A stretch of DNA of 33,524 nucleotides from CAIKHN01 sp964394565 (GCA_964394565.1 CAYMYA010000010.1:1-33524); one strand, 5' to 3'. Shown: positions 18,401 to 25,763, numbered from the stretch's first letter. Notes: generated by a model not told the origin, from the letters alone. Program-made: numbers and translations.

Positions 18401-21400
18401 CCGCAGAGGATGGAGAAAGCTCAATGCGCTCCACCGCACATAATGTCCCATCTTCACGAACGCGGAACGTCCAAGAAAACGCATCACCGTAGTTTGTGCG
18501 AATCAACGGCACCGCACTCGAACTCCGCACATCGCCAGACACGATCACACGATAATATTCCCCCGCGACAAGCGAGAGGCCATCAAAAGCAAACCCGTTG
18601 CACTGTGTTTCTGCGGTATCAGCGTATCGGCAGGCTGGATGAGCGTCCACAAGCGTTAAACTGGTACACAATTCGTTGCTACATGAATACACGGCAATAT
18701 TCTCACCGGAAGTAATATCATTCGCATTCATGACCGTATTAAATGACGCACCAACTTCCGCATTCGTACACGCCTCTGTGCAATCCGGCCAATAGCTCAC
18801 AATGTATGGATCAGAAAAATTGACCGTCAACAAGGCATCGTCAGAAATATATGCTCCATTCGCGCTGTTCATGGCGGTCGCAGTCACGATAGTGTCACCC
18901 TCGGTACTCAGCGCTTCAAATGTTGCGCACGCAGTTGGATCCCCAATACAATCATCATTCGTGCTACTAAAATCAATATATGAATAACTATCCACTGACC
19001 AATCCCAAACATAATCACCGCTATCGACAATCACACAACCAGTTCCCGCCTGCGCAGTCAAACTTGCCGTCTGACCATCTACCGTCAATGTTTCCTGTGC
19101 TGGCGCAACGGTAACTCGATCCACAATACACGGAGCGGTATTTGCAGACGTGGTGAAATCCCACGTTTCTTCTGCAGCAAGGGCTATAGCATCCGTTGAC
19201 ATCGCAGACGTCGCAATCGTCACGCGATACGTTGTATTTGGCAACAAATCCCCAGAGGGAATCCATGTTACAGACGTTGGCGTGGTCGAGGGGGTACCCG
19301 AAATAGCGTCCAGCGTTTCACACGGGGCATCGCCATCACCAACACACGCCGAAACAGAAATTGCGTCCGCAACAGATGCTTCGTTCATGAGTGTGGTGAA
19401 CTCTGCATACACGACGGCATTCACACACACCTCAGCGGCCTCCGAAAATGCCTCGTTTGGCACTGCAGACACCACATCTTCTGAACATTCAGAAACGATA
19501 CGTGGCACCTCCAAAATCTCCCCCGTTGAAAAACTCCAGGCATACGCAGCAGACACCGTGGATGCTGTCTCATCAGATTCACCGGCACCAACAGCAAAAT
19601 TCACCGCATTGCTCACCGCGCCAGCAACCGTCACCGTCACCGGGCCAGTTTGCGCACCGGAAGAAACGGCAAGAGCAATTTCATCATTCGTCCATCGGGA
19701 CGCCCCAGTATTCGTCACGCCGTTATAAAACGTCACCGTATCAGTACTCGTACCAAAATGATCGCCAGAAATCGTAATCGTATCGCCCACATCGCCCGAA
19801 GACGTAATGGCACAAATACCAGGCGTCGGCGCGTCATTCGTCACCGTGAATGACGTCGTCGTGGAATTCGTTCCCTCGTTATTCTTCACATACACCTGAT
19901 ATTCACCCTCAGCAACGGTATCGCCATTCTGAAACAATGCGGGAACCATAACCGTGACTTCATCCGTACTCCAAAAATCCTCTGCACAGGCATCGGGGAA
20001 ATCGATGTCCGCGGTTGCGACACTTCCGTCAGCAGCTTCAAACATCACCGTACCAATACTGCTCCCAAAATTTGTTCCGGAAATCGTCACATATTGCCCA
20101 ATGCCTCCAGCATCCGGGCTAATGCCAGTGATCGTTGATGCTTCAGCAATCGGCTCCTCAATCATGTAGGTAAGCGTATTCGAGGAATTACCGCCCACAA
20201 CCACGGCAACATCATAATTTCCGCTACTCGTGTTTGGCACGGTAACGCCCGCCGCATCATTAGCCCAGGATGTATACGATCCCGCTTCAATTGATGAGAA
20301 CGTGATAACGGAATCGCCCTGAGAATCCCCAAAGTTTGTACCCTCAAGACGTAACGCGCTTTCTGCACGGCCAGAATCCTGTGAAAGTGAACAGAGACTT
20401 GGCATCTCGATATCATTCACATCAAAGTTTGGCACTGTGGCGCCTGTTTCATCGTCTGTCGTCTCGTCATCCCCGTTACTCGTCGTGAGCGCAATTGGCC
20501 CATCACCTGCACCTTCTGGAACAGAAACAAGAATTTGAGTCTCGCTCCACCCGTCAGCACATTCCGAAAGAATCTGCGCCTCCACCGTTCCCGTCCCAAC
20601 AGAATCCGTAAAGAATACCGAGCCAGTATTTGCACCAAAATCCGTTCCAGAAATCGTCACCGTTGTCCCCACGGCGCCAGAAATTGGAGAAATTCCAGAA
20701 ATCGTTGGCACAGAAACACACACGCCCTCAAGACATGCCCCACTCGCACACGCGGCATCTTCAGTGCAGCTCGATCCATCACACGCGCCACAATATGTTG
20801 TGCTTGAGGCATCTCCCCCACAATCAATCCCCTCCTCCCCAAGATCTACATCCTCAACACCATTAAAACACCATAACGGTCTCGCTTCGACAGAAACGGA
20901 ATCTGTATCTTCGTTTCCTGCGAGATCAAACACGGTCACAGAAACTGTATATCGCTCACCGCTCACAAAACTTTCTGTGCTCAATGTCGCATCAATCGTT
21001 GTCTCTGTAAGACTTTCCGATGCTGAAACGCTATCTTGCCACTCATCTTCAATCGAAAAATCTGCTGCAGCGATACCTGCATCATCCGTTGCATAAACCT
21101 GAACATCCATCGTGGCACTCACCGAAACACTATCGCCACTTTCTGGAACCACAACACTCGCAGACGGGTCTTCAGTATCGACCAACGTGCCGGACGTAAA
21201 TTGTGCAGAACATGGAACGGATTCCGAACATACCAATGCGTCGCCGCTCAAGCTTTCAAGCTCTTCCGTCACGCGAATCGTGAAAACGGATTGTTCATCA
21301 AAACAAAATCGATCAGCATTTGGTTCCGGACATGCCGTATTCGGTGTAAAACGCACCACATTCCCCGAAACAGTGAGCACGCCGTCGACGGGAGTCCCGG

Positions 21401-21989
21401 ACGCATCCACCACACTGACACTTTGCGCCACGGTCGCTTCATCAACGGTTTTACTCAACGTGATGCGCGCGACGATATTCCGGATACTGACCTCACCTTC
21501 CGGTGAAAACCCCGTAACTTCGAATTGCGAACCGCTTCCGCCACCGAGTCCACCGCCCGTGCTAGATCCGCCGCCTCCCCCGCCGCCGCCTCCACTACCA
21601 CCCGTGGCTCGCAGAAGCGACCCCATCACAAACGTCACGATACTCCAGGAAAACAGCACAATAAGTAACCCAATGATCGCGTTAATCAGAATTTTCTTTG
21701 CGGTATCAACTTTTTCTGGGTTCCCCGCGGCTGTCATCCATACAAAACCTGCGTATACCACAAAACACACCAAAATCACCCCAATGAATCCAAGTGCGTA
21801 CCGAATGATGTTTCCAACAATCAGTCGCGGATCTTCCGAACCAAGTCCGGATGTTTCACCAACGGTACTCAGCGAATCTGCTGCAATGTCCGCAGCGCGA
21901 ACGGATATCGGAGTAATACCAAGCGTGCCAAGACCAAATAGGAGTGCGAGGCTTACGGTCAGTACGCGATAGCGAAAAGTCGTTTTCAC
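12411..21989 (-). CDS. Giant multidomain surface protein (pilin-type anchor, Ig/TIG, cysteine-rich, pseudopilin-like and vWA domains)
   Basis: 3192-aa protein. A signal-like helix (1-32) precedes two transmembrane helices (about 58-84 and 99-126) joined by FVWMTAAGNPEKVDTAKKIL, matching the T4SS_pilin-type module also found in the preceding gene. A glycine run (about 130-152) leads outward. Approximate order after that: Ig-like Big_5 (155-270), Ig-like (275-365), cysteine-rich patch (370-420), four IPT/TIG domains (425-800), Big_5 and other Ig-like domains (826-1270), DUF4215-type repeats (CGDGxx..ECDDGN..DGC; 1275-1600), Big_5/Ig (1660-1950), an unassigned part, a type IV pilin-like globular piece (2171-2306), more DUF4215-type repeats (2330-2800) and a vWA domain (about 2890-3110) with MIDAS DTSGS from Asp2903. 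The start is GTG, without a Shine-Dalgarno site, 9 bases after the preceding stop. Probably an adhesin. Confidence 0.9.
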   Translation of the reverse strand: MKTTFRYRVLTVSLALLFGLGTLGITPISVRAADIAADSLSTVGETSGLGSEDPRLIVGNIIRYALGFIGVILVCFVVYAGFVWMTAAGNPEKVDTAKKILINAIIGLLIVLFSWSIVTFVMGSLLRATGGSGGGGGGGGGSSTGGGLGGGSGSQFEVTGFSPEGEVSIRNIVARITLSKTVDEATVAQSVSVVDASGTPVDGVLTVSGNVVRFTPNTACPEPNADRFCFDEQSVFTIRVTEELESLSGDALVCSESVPCSAQFTSGTLVDTEDPSASVVVPESGDSVSVSATMDVQVYATDDAGIAAADFSIEDEWQDSVSASESLTETTIDATLSTESFVSGERYTVSVTVFDLAGNEDTDSVSVEARPLWCFNGVEDVDLGEEGIDCGGDASSTTYCGACDGSSCTEDAACASGACLEGVCVSVPTISGISPISGAVGTTVTISGTDFGANTGSVFFTDSVGTGTVEAQILSECADGWSETQILVSVPEGAGDGPIALTTSNGDDETTDDETGATVPNFDVNDIEMPSLCSLSQDSGRAESALRLEGTNFGDSQGDSVITFSSIEAGSYTSWANDAAGVTVPNTSSGNYDVAVVVGGNSSNTLTYMIEEPIAEASTITGISPDAGGIGQYVTISGTNFGSSIGTVMFEAADGSVATADIDFPDACAEDFWSTDEVTVMVPALFQNGDTVAEGEYQVYVKNNEGTNSTTTSFTVTNDAPTPGICAITSSGDVGDTITISGDHFGTSTDTVTFYNGVTNTGASRWTNDEIALAVSSGAQTGPVTVTVAGAVSNAVNFAVGAGESDETASTVSAAYAWSFSTGEILEVPRIVSECSEDVVSAVPNEAFSEAAEVCVNAVVYAEFTTLMNEASVADAISVSACVGDGDAPCETLDAISGTPSTTPTSVTWIPSGDLLPNTTYRVTIATSAMSTDAIALAAEETWDFTTSANTAPCIVDRVTVAPAQETLTVDGQTASLTAQAGTGCVIVDSGDYVWDWSVDSYSYIDFSSTNDDCIGDPTACATFEALSTEGDTIVTATAMNSANGAYISDDALLTVNFSDPYIVSYWPDCTEACTNAEVGASFNTVMNANDITSGENIAVYSCSNELCTSLTLVDAHPACRYADTAETQCNGFAFDGLSLVAGEYYRVIVSGDVRSSSAVPLIRTNYGDAFSWTFRVREDGTLCAVERIELSPSSAVAGTIGETAAFTVEAFGAADSCSTSGQRLVGSDFAWNWEDAAHTVFPAIADDAQNMSTEYSTAAWTTQSGALLDGGADVAAEGCSERCTPVGSAAYDAVCGDGVLDQDTDGSGEECDDGNIADHDGCSSTCVYEGSPSCSFTCSSTGAACSADSECTETCDTSTSLCSVSGVACTTNSDCPYVASTCGTTGTLCCGNSVIEVQYGSDIAEDCDDGNRVDGDGCSAACLAEGSAAIGATCGNGDVAYDALTQAGEECDDRNNASGDGCSRLCLREGSQSSVATGGAECGDNVVTTPYETCDDGNAVNNDGCSSICVREGLSQCSTTTDTNCCGNGAVEIAANGAGEDCDGQEGCSNDCTFEGSSVGYSVPSVCGDGVAGLGEYPSCESASASGDGNPDSTQVAYITDEASLEVSTETNLAIANISVTEPSSNLTAAASWTLSCTAEDDQDCSDPDVYAAGATQCCVPRPAFVASGPLGNDVCLNAAISVTFDAEMDTGSFVTSVTEGNETTKSSQMYVALNRAAGQSCPEGYTTSQYLSLNWIQRLVATVKVFLLGPIAEAAVTTDCVVPVQSFSQIPVGDGTYKVTVNTGIALEANSSYTFVIRGDENTSDDIATGVSSVLGAAMRGSQSVTFMTGSEMCALDAVDVIDAHEDSPNVFTHSGETHAFTATAISYHGNTRQEIAGVAGVYDWTWSSWGSGDDALFTVAQDGEAEDTATVTVLNDNGDATVTAVATITTGGSGDVEDDRVSGNADVTAYLCENTWPDIASFPWSDDPTGAANGFAAEGAGYMNFSVSYCQDFGTPDVTSDDLPDVNVVLVPSSGASDVLKEYLFEIDSTSTSAGANGAGDAIGVRVLSNPEFLSPMAWYEEKGFSGSPSKTTIDGFQAVTDGRSAYVGVANVTSAGVYSNIVVLTYNEGASDETVDIYEQMLESVRFIRNVADDAVCSGSGNSCNADLDCDYGAGEVCGSDKLKIMRDTERLGELKDIARSVEAYGAENKTCSETSSRTCVEDADCPEAETCEAIVPELPAGTAVRALASSAWGSWGSTLGGALGGDVPTDPLNTYAVCDGYDAATCVNQTTGAYSCPEGSAVYHYRAVGSRKYELAAELEYTALPWVYELDTDDTDPVTYYTSSYCDGDIYGTSSACGDGVIGMRSDGTMEVCEVDDVHARRCTQSDGSAGTATAQCTSDCSGYTLAADAVCSAGTCGDGAIDAGEECDDGEFNGDYGYCGALCTYTDAEYCGDGVVSGGEACDCGDSTATTDLSESRPYGGAYGDCSGRNGRYKAAATTTCSWDCAGPAAYCGDANIDSGESCDGNTEAWAGALCSDGVTMCTTDADCSTGTCGDVEAACPVASICSGGSYDGYPCANFEWPSSVTSTFSSTYLAGFEAVMAARCSSGLDSTTTSDDGVCVSSGALYQTARTRTCDDSDAASICGWNDWQYCNYNGQSCGNGVVDGSEECDDGNDVATDGCTTLCTVNVCGDGYLYDGVEVCDEGTGNGGGCSSAYGSTCTACSTTCHYTVSSGDFCGDGVINGHEFCDGADVPYTWFNGYDILNPDASYTTNGSCSSLGETWSDGSTTYACRMVGVCNGGVLNGQYCTTNDDYVSGFDDVACGESSECVFPVCGEDCAATCPTSESTVSLVLTSNQPGDDATNTLDLYSYSAVSTSTLPNAATIAVPACTIAGNLVADVDFSNVELPDVYVVFVTDTSGSMAWEFGESSDDGDDIDERLEVAKTSINDAVATLFDELGSKMHIGLVHYSSAVVTDTVTFYGEASESALNTLVSAYSASGSTETDDGLDAAMALLDTVTDATNVAKMIVLLSDGQPGSESDVNAATLDVLQAEGVELYSLALTSTDTLETDMDRWSSNTICAGTETSLLSCDIDENLSSDPDSSSDYNDENLIDYSYGGTTASEVSAAYEAIIDSMLNGTASILSSSGTSVIVDTGIVNDSHNIVLPWPSEFACDGVNDVEVPIQITFRGEGTVQVSNVRVDYCAP

Positions 21990-21998
21990 AAAGCAAGA

Positions 21999-23813
21999 TT
22001 AAAACAATGTGCACGCATCCGCCTGTGGCGAACCATTGCAGCAATATGGGAATGTCGATGACGTACCACAGCTTCCACCATCAGCATTCGGCCCTTCACC
22101 CGGCACAAAACAATTCTGATATTCATTCTTCACCCCTTCATCTACTGTCATACCGTACATGTACGAAAGCGCGGGGCTCGCATACACATCAGATGCAAGG
22201 AATGTGCCGTGTTCGATGGTCACCATGGTTTTCACCGGAGTCTGCGATGCCGTCACCACCACTTCATCCGCACTCGTGAGCCATGTACTTCGCAGCGTGT
22301 ACCATAATTCGTGTTCATCCCCGGAATTCACCTCTTCATTAGAAAGACCGAGGTTTGATGAATGGACGGTTGACGAATCCAGCAGACCATCAAAGGTGAT
22401 GCTGATGTTTTGATCGAGATCGAGATTCTCGCCAAGAATTTCTGGAGTGATCGACTCAATCATTGGTCCTTCTGCGTTATAGTCGTCCGTTGTCGTAAAA
22501 CTCCAGATATAGTCGTCGCTCGTACCAACTGCGCCGTCAGCATTCCCATCCAAGGCATTTGCAGACATGTCGACAATTCCGTCGTACGGATATTGCAACG
22601 CCGTTGGATCGGTGGACGAAACTGGAGTCGCGGAAAAGATTGTTGTACTGATCGACTGTCCACCCGGCAAGCAATACACCGTTTCGTTGCACGAGTTCGT
22701 TCCACACGGACTTGCGGACGTAAATGTAACCGTTTGGTACCCGTTACTCATCGCATAGGTTCCGGCAACAGGGGCTGCGCTTGCAGAACCAAGAATTTGA
22801 ATATTTGAAAAACCGCTTTCTGCTGCACGAACGCCGGATGCAGATGTCGGGTCGATCGGTTCATCAAACGTTACCTGTACCGTGATGTTCCGATCTTTTA
22901 CCGATCCATCCGCCGGAGAAACACTCTGAACCTGCGGCGGAGTGACGTCGATCGTCGTTCCGGTCGTGAAATACCAAAGATACCCACCGTCATCAATAAC
23001 CGCATCACCGTCAACGTTCACAATGACATCACTTAAAAATACCGCGTACGTCACATCCGTGGTTGCAGTCCCGAGGTATTGCGCGGGATCAAAAGAAAAC
23101 GTGGTTAAATCCTCAGTGAAAGCGACGGAGACATCGGTGAGTGCCGCGGAATCCCCTTCATCACGCACATAAATTTTCACGGTATCCGTATTCAGCGCGG
23201 TTGCTGAGGTATCGTCGGAAATATCCCCGGGCGTTCCTGCATTGCTGTATCCCGCAATAAACGATTCTGGGTCCATCGCGTCACGAAACGTCACAAAAAT
23301 CCGAGTATTTCTGGAAACATCCGTCGCATTGCGCTCTGGGTAATGATCACGAATCGCTCCGGAGCCAAGGGAATTCGATAATCGTTCAATGGAAACGCTC
23401 CCCGCAGGGCTCCCCGAACCACTCATCCCCGTCGCGTTGCCGAGCACATTGAGAATGAATGTGGAAATGGCGTACGCCGACAATGTAATCACTAGTCCAA
23501 CAACGGCATTGAGTAAAATCGCCTTCGCTTTATCGACTTTTTTATCATCCCCGCCAGCGGTCATCCAGATTGCACCGGAATACACGAAGAGTACTAAACA
23601 AATAACGCCAAGGATACTCAGGAATACACTAATGATCCGGCCAATGATGGTCAGAAGATCCGTATCCGCAAAGCCGCCGCCTGTTCCGACTGACGTGAGC
23701 GTTCCATCCGTCGCAGCGAATGCAAACATTGGGAAAGCGAGAATCAGTCCAAACGCAACAAGCATGGCACCGCGTTTGAGGGCTCGAACAAAAGAGGGGT
23801 TGAACACGCGCAT
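21999..23813 (-). CDS. Secreted Ig-like protein with pilin-type double transmembrane anchor
   Basis: 604-aa protein from the ATG at 23813; a TTG 18 bases further upstream is possible but less likely. A signal peptide (about 13-33, AFA before ATDG) is followed by two transmembrane helices (about 54-84 and 98-121) joined by IWMTAGGDDKKVDKAKAIL, the same module as in the giant protein (shared WMTA-x-G...KVD-x-AK-x-IL-x-NA). Three Ig-like Big_5 domains follow (about 155-275, 280-420, 440-560), recognised by the recurring xxVTFxxxxDPxS pattern, for example TPPQVQSVSPADGS then VTFDEPIDPTS. The tail has a small cysteine cluster (PYCCNGSPQADAC). It stands first in the surface cluster, 9 bases before the giant gene, and may be its assembly partner. 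Confidence 0.88.
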   Translation of the reverse strand: MRVFNPSFVRALKRGAMLVAFGLILAFPMFAFAATDGTLTSVGTGGGFADTDLLTIIGRIISVFLSILGVICLVLFVYSGAIWMTAGGDDKKVDKAKAILLNAVVGLVITLSAYAISTFILNVLGNATGMSGSGSPAGSVSIERLSNSLGSGAIRDHYPERNATDVSRNTRIFVTFRDAMDPESFIAGYSNAGTPGDISDDTSATALNTDTVKIYVRDEGDSAALTDVSVAFTEDLTTFSFDPAQYLGTATTDVTYAVFLSDVIVNVDGDAVIDDGGYLWYFTTGTTIDVTPPQVQSVSPADGSVKDRNITVQVTFDEPIDPTSASGVRAAESGFSNIQILGSASAAPVAGTYAMSNGYQTVTFTSASPCGTNSCNETVYCLPGGQSISTTIFSATPVSSTDPTALQYPYDGIVDMSANALDGNADGAVGTSDDYIWSFTTTDDYNAEGPMIESITPEILGENLDLDQNISITFDGLLDSSTVHSSNLGLSNEEVNSGDEHELWYTLRSTWLTSADEVVVTASQTPVKTMVTIEHGTFLASDVYASPALSYMYGMTVDEGVKNEYQNCFVPGEGPNADGGSCGTSSTFPYCCNGSPQADACTLF

Positions 23814-23819
23814 GCCGGA

Positions 23820-23825
23820 AGTATA
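23820..23825 (-). promoter_or_regulatory. Candidate -10 element for the surface-protein cluster
   Basis: TATACT on the - strand in the context CATTTGCGGTATACT, six bases before the ATG at 23813. If used, transcription would start at or next to the A of the ATG and the message would be leaderless, in keeping with the absence of a Shine-Dalgarno site. No good -35 is seen. The same CGG-TATACT wording recurs at 5441 and 33392. Confidence 0.35.
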
Positions 23826-23847
23826 CCGCAAATGTGTTCACCCCTTC

Positions 23848-24942
23848 TTACACAGCTTGGGGAAAACGATGCGCGATTGCGGTACGCAAGGCATCTAACC
23901 CTTCACCCGTCACTGCAGAGACCGCAATTGCGTTTTGTGGAATAGGAAACGATATCGTTCCAAGCGCATCAATTTTGTTGTACACCCGTAACCGTCGATC
24001 TTCCGAAATACCCAAGTCCGTTAAAATATCATCAACGATGGCAATCTTTTCGTCTCGTGTGTCATCGGTAGCATCAATGACATGAAGAACCACATCGGCA
24101 CCAATAGCTTCGGATAACGTCGAACGAAATGCCGCAAGCAACCCTGGCGGCAGGCCTTGAATAAACCCAATGGTGTCCGAAAGCAGTGCCGTCCCCTCAC
24201 ATTCGGGGAGATACACCGCGCCCACACGCGTATCTAACGTCGCGAACAGGGCGTTCGCCGCGTATTCTTTGCGTTTCGTCAACGCATTCAAGAGCGACGT
24301 CTTCCCAGCATTTGTGTACCCTACGAGGGCGATGGTGCGCTCACGCATTTTCACTCGTCGCGTGTGCTGCAGATCTCGGACCCCCTGATATTTCTCAAGT
24401 TTTTTCAAAATCATCCGCTCCTGGTCGCGCAAATGCCGTTTCATCGCTTCCGTATTGCCCTCACCGCTCCCTCCACGCGTTCCCGTGCCACCACGCTGCC
24501 GGCCAAGCTGCGCGCCCATGTTGTAAATACGTGGTCCCATGTGCCGCAACCGCGCAAGCTCAATTTCGAGCTTCGCTTCGGCGGTGCTCGCATGTTTCTC
24601 AAAAATATTCAAAATCAAATCAATGCGATCCCAGACTTTCATGTGCGCGGGGCGCAGCAACTCCTCGAGCTTGTACATCTGCCCCGGTTTGAGTGGATGG
24701 TTGACGACGAGTAAATCTGCACCGAGCGCTTTTGCCTCGAGAATGAGTTCCTCAACTTTCCCCTTCCCAATAAACGTATCATTGTCCGGCTTTGCTTTTC
24801 GTTGAATGGATTTCACCACAACAGCACCCCCGTATGTTCGTACGAGCTCCTCCAGTTCCGTCATTCGGTCTTCTGCTTCACGTTTGCTCGCAGAAAAATG
24901 AATGAGGTCCGCAAGAATAGCCTTGTGAGTAGCGCGTGACAT
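23848..24942 (-). CDS. hflX: GTPase HflX
   Basis: Ribosome-associated GTPase that splits or rescues stalled ribosomes; 364 aa, on the short side of the family. The HflX N-terminal domain (1-110) has DTFIGKGKVEEL and LKPGQMYKLEELL; a coiled-coil linker follows with the Gly/Arg-rich QLGRQRGGTGTRGGSGEGNTE, typical of the family. The G domain has G1 GYTNAGKTS (208-216), G3 DTIGF (256-260), and G4 NKID (322-325), and ends near residue 360 with little C-terminal extension. It starts 2 bases after the yqeY-type gene stop, so the two are coupled. Confidence 0.95.
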   Translation of the reverse strand: MSRATHKAILADLIHFSASKREAEDRMTELEELVRTYGGAVVVKSIQRKAKPDNDTFIGKGKVEELILEAKALGADLLVVNHPLKPGQMYKLEELLRPAHMKVWDRIDLILNIFEKHASTAEAKLEIELARLRHMGPRIYNMGAQLGRQRGGTGTRGGSGEGNTEAMKRHLRDQERMILKKLEKYQGVRDLQHTRRVKMRERTIALVGYTNAGKTSLLNALTKRKEYAANALFATLDTRVGAVYLPECEGTALLSDTIGFIQGLPPGLLAAFRSTLSEAIGADVVLHVIDATDDTRDEKIAIVDDILTDLGISEDRRLRVYNKIDALGTISFPIPQNAIAVSAVTGEGLDALRTAIAHRFPQAV

Positions 24943-24944
24943 GG

Positions 24945-25391
24945 CTATGACTTCAACACTTTATCCACCATTGCTTTAATACGTGATCCGTCTGCGTATT
25001 CTTTCAAATCTGCCATCAACGCACCCATCGCCTTGCCGACAGAGGCCATGTCCGTGATTCCGAGATCGGCAAGCTTCGCGCGAACCTTCTTCTCCAACTC
25101 TTCATCGTTCATTTGGGCGGGCAAATACTTTTCCAAAATTGCAATTTCTTCACGCGCTGCGGCAGCTAAGTCTTCACGCGCCGCAGAAACAAAAGAATCA
25201 AGCCCGTCCTTGAGCCTTTTCACGTCGCTCTTAATGGTCGTCATCACATCCGCGTCATCCAACTCCTTCCCAAGGTCGATCATCTTGTTTTTCAAAGACG
25301 CCACAAGCATACGCACCGTATCGAGCGTTTTGCTGTCCTTGTTCTTCATTGCCGCTTTCATGTCCTCACGGATCTGTTCGTAGAGAGTCAT
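24945..25391 (-). CDS. GatB/YqeY domain-containing protein
   Basis: 148-aa helical protein of the YqeY family, which corresponds to the tRNA-binding tail domain of amidotransferase subunit GatB but stands alone. Visible hallmarks are the start LYEQIREDMKAAMKNKDSKTLDTVRML, the middle EIAILEKYLPAQM and the C-terminal VGKAMGALMADLK region. Its cellular function is not established; linkage to rpsU is common in bacteria, as here. It begins 15 bases past the rpsU terminator hairpin and ends 2 bases before hflX. No Shine-Dalgarno site is obvious. It could depend on partial read-through from rpsU, since no separate promoter is visible. Confidence 0.92.
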   Translation of the reverse strand: MTLYEQIREDMKAAMKNKDSKTLDTVRMLVASLKNKMIDLGKELDDADVMTTIKSDVKRLKDGLDSFVSAAREDLAAAAREEIAILEKYLPAQMNDEELEKKVRAKLADLGITDMASVGKAMGALMADLKEYADGSRIKAMVDKVLKS

Positions 25392-25406
25392 ATACCAACA
25401 GTGTAA

Positions 25407-25440
25407 ACAAAAGTCCCCTGGCCTACCAGGGGACTTTTGT
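25407..25440 (-). terminator. rpsU terminator/attenuator
   Basis: A perfect 15-bp stem (25407-25421 with 25426-25440) with a four-base loop, beginning two bases after the rpsU stop and followed by TTTTGTTT on the - strand. It stands between rpsU and the yqeY-type gene, so it probably lowers expression of the downstream genes relative to rpsU. Confidence 0.9.
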
Positions 25441-25442
25441 AT

Positions 25443-25694
25443 TTATCGACGGGTGGGCTTACGCAAATCTTCTTCTTTCAGTTTACCTGTTTTCAGAAGA
25501 TATTCACGCTTTTCACCTTTCTCTAAACTGCGAATTTTACTTGCTTTTACTTTGTTTGGCTTTGGCGCCTTGGCAAAGTACCGGCCAGCACGCACATCCA
25601 GGGCTTTTCCGCTCTGTTGCAAGCGTCGGCTGAACCGGCGGAACACCGCTTCAAAGCTCTCTCCCTTTTTTCGTTTTACTTCAATATCAGACAT
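25443..25694 (-). CDS. rpsU: Small ribosomal subunit protein bS21 (extended)
   Basis: 83-aa basic protein resembling ribosomal protein bS21, which binds the 30S platform near the anti-Shine-Dalgarno end of 16S rRNA. The N-terminal half carries the family pattern VKRKKGESFEAVFRRFSRR. The C-terminal half is longer than in E. coli (about 71 aa) and includes KRREYLLKTGKL-like basic helix (here EKGEKREYLLKTGKLKEED). It has one of the few clear ribosome sites in the window, GAGAGGAG nine bases before the ATG, and a good sigma70 promoter. Followed by a strong terminator. Confidence 0.85.
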   Translation of the reverse strand: MSDIEVKRKKGESFEAVFRRFSRRLQQSGKALDVRAGRYFAKAPKPNKVKASKIRSLEKGEKREYLLKTGKLKEEDLRKPTRR

Positions 25695-25724
25695 AGTTTT
25701 TCACTCCTCTCAGAGATGGGGAGG

Positions 25725-25753
25725 ATGATAACAGAGTTTTAAAAACGTCGCAA
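25725..25753 (-). promoter_or_regulatory. rpsU promoter at the edge of the GC-rich island
   Basis: On the - strand TTGCGA (25748-25753), a 17-base spacer and TATCAT (25725-25730) make a good sigma70 promoter placed about 30 bases before the rpsU ATG. The GC-rich segment begins within a few bases of the -35 box. Confidence 0.6.
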
Positions 25754-25763
25754 GAAGCAGTGC

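Noticed and set aside
21112..21972. A 286-codon open frame on + opposite the start of the giant gene
   Set aside because: Its poly-Pro run is the complement of the glycine linker; no independent evidence of coding.
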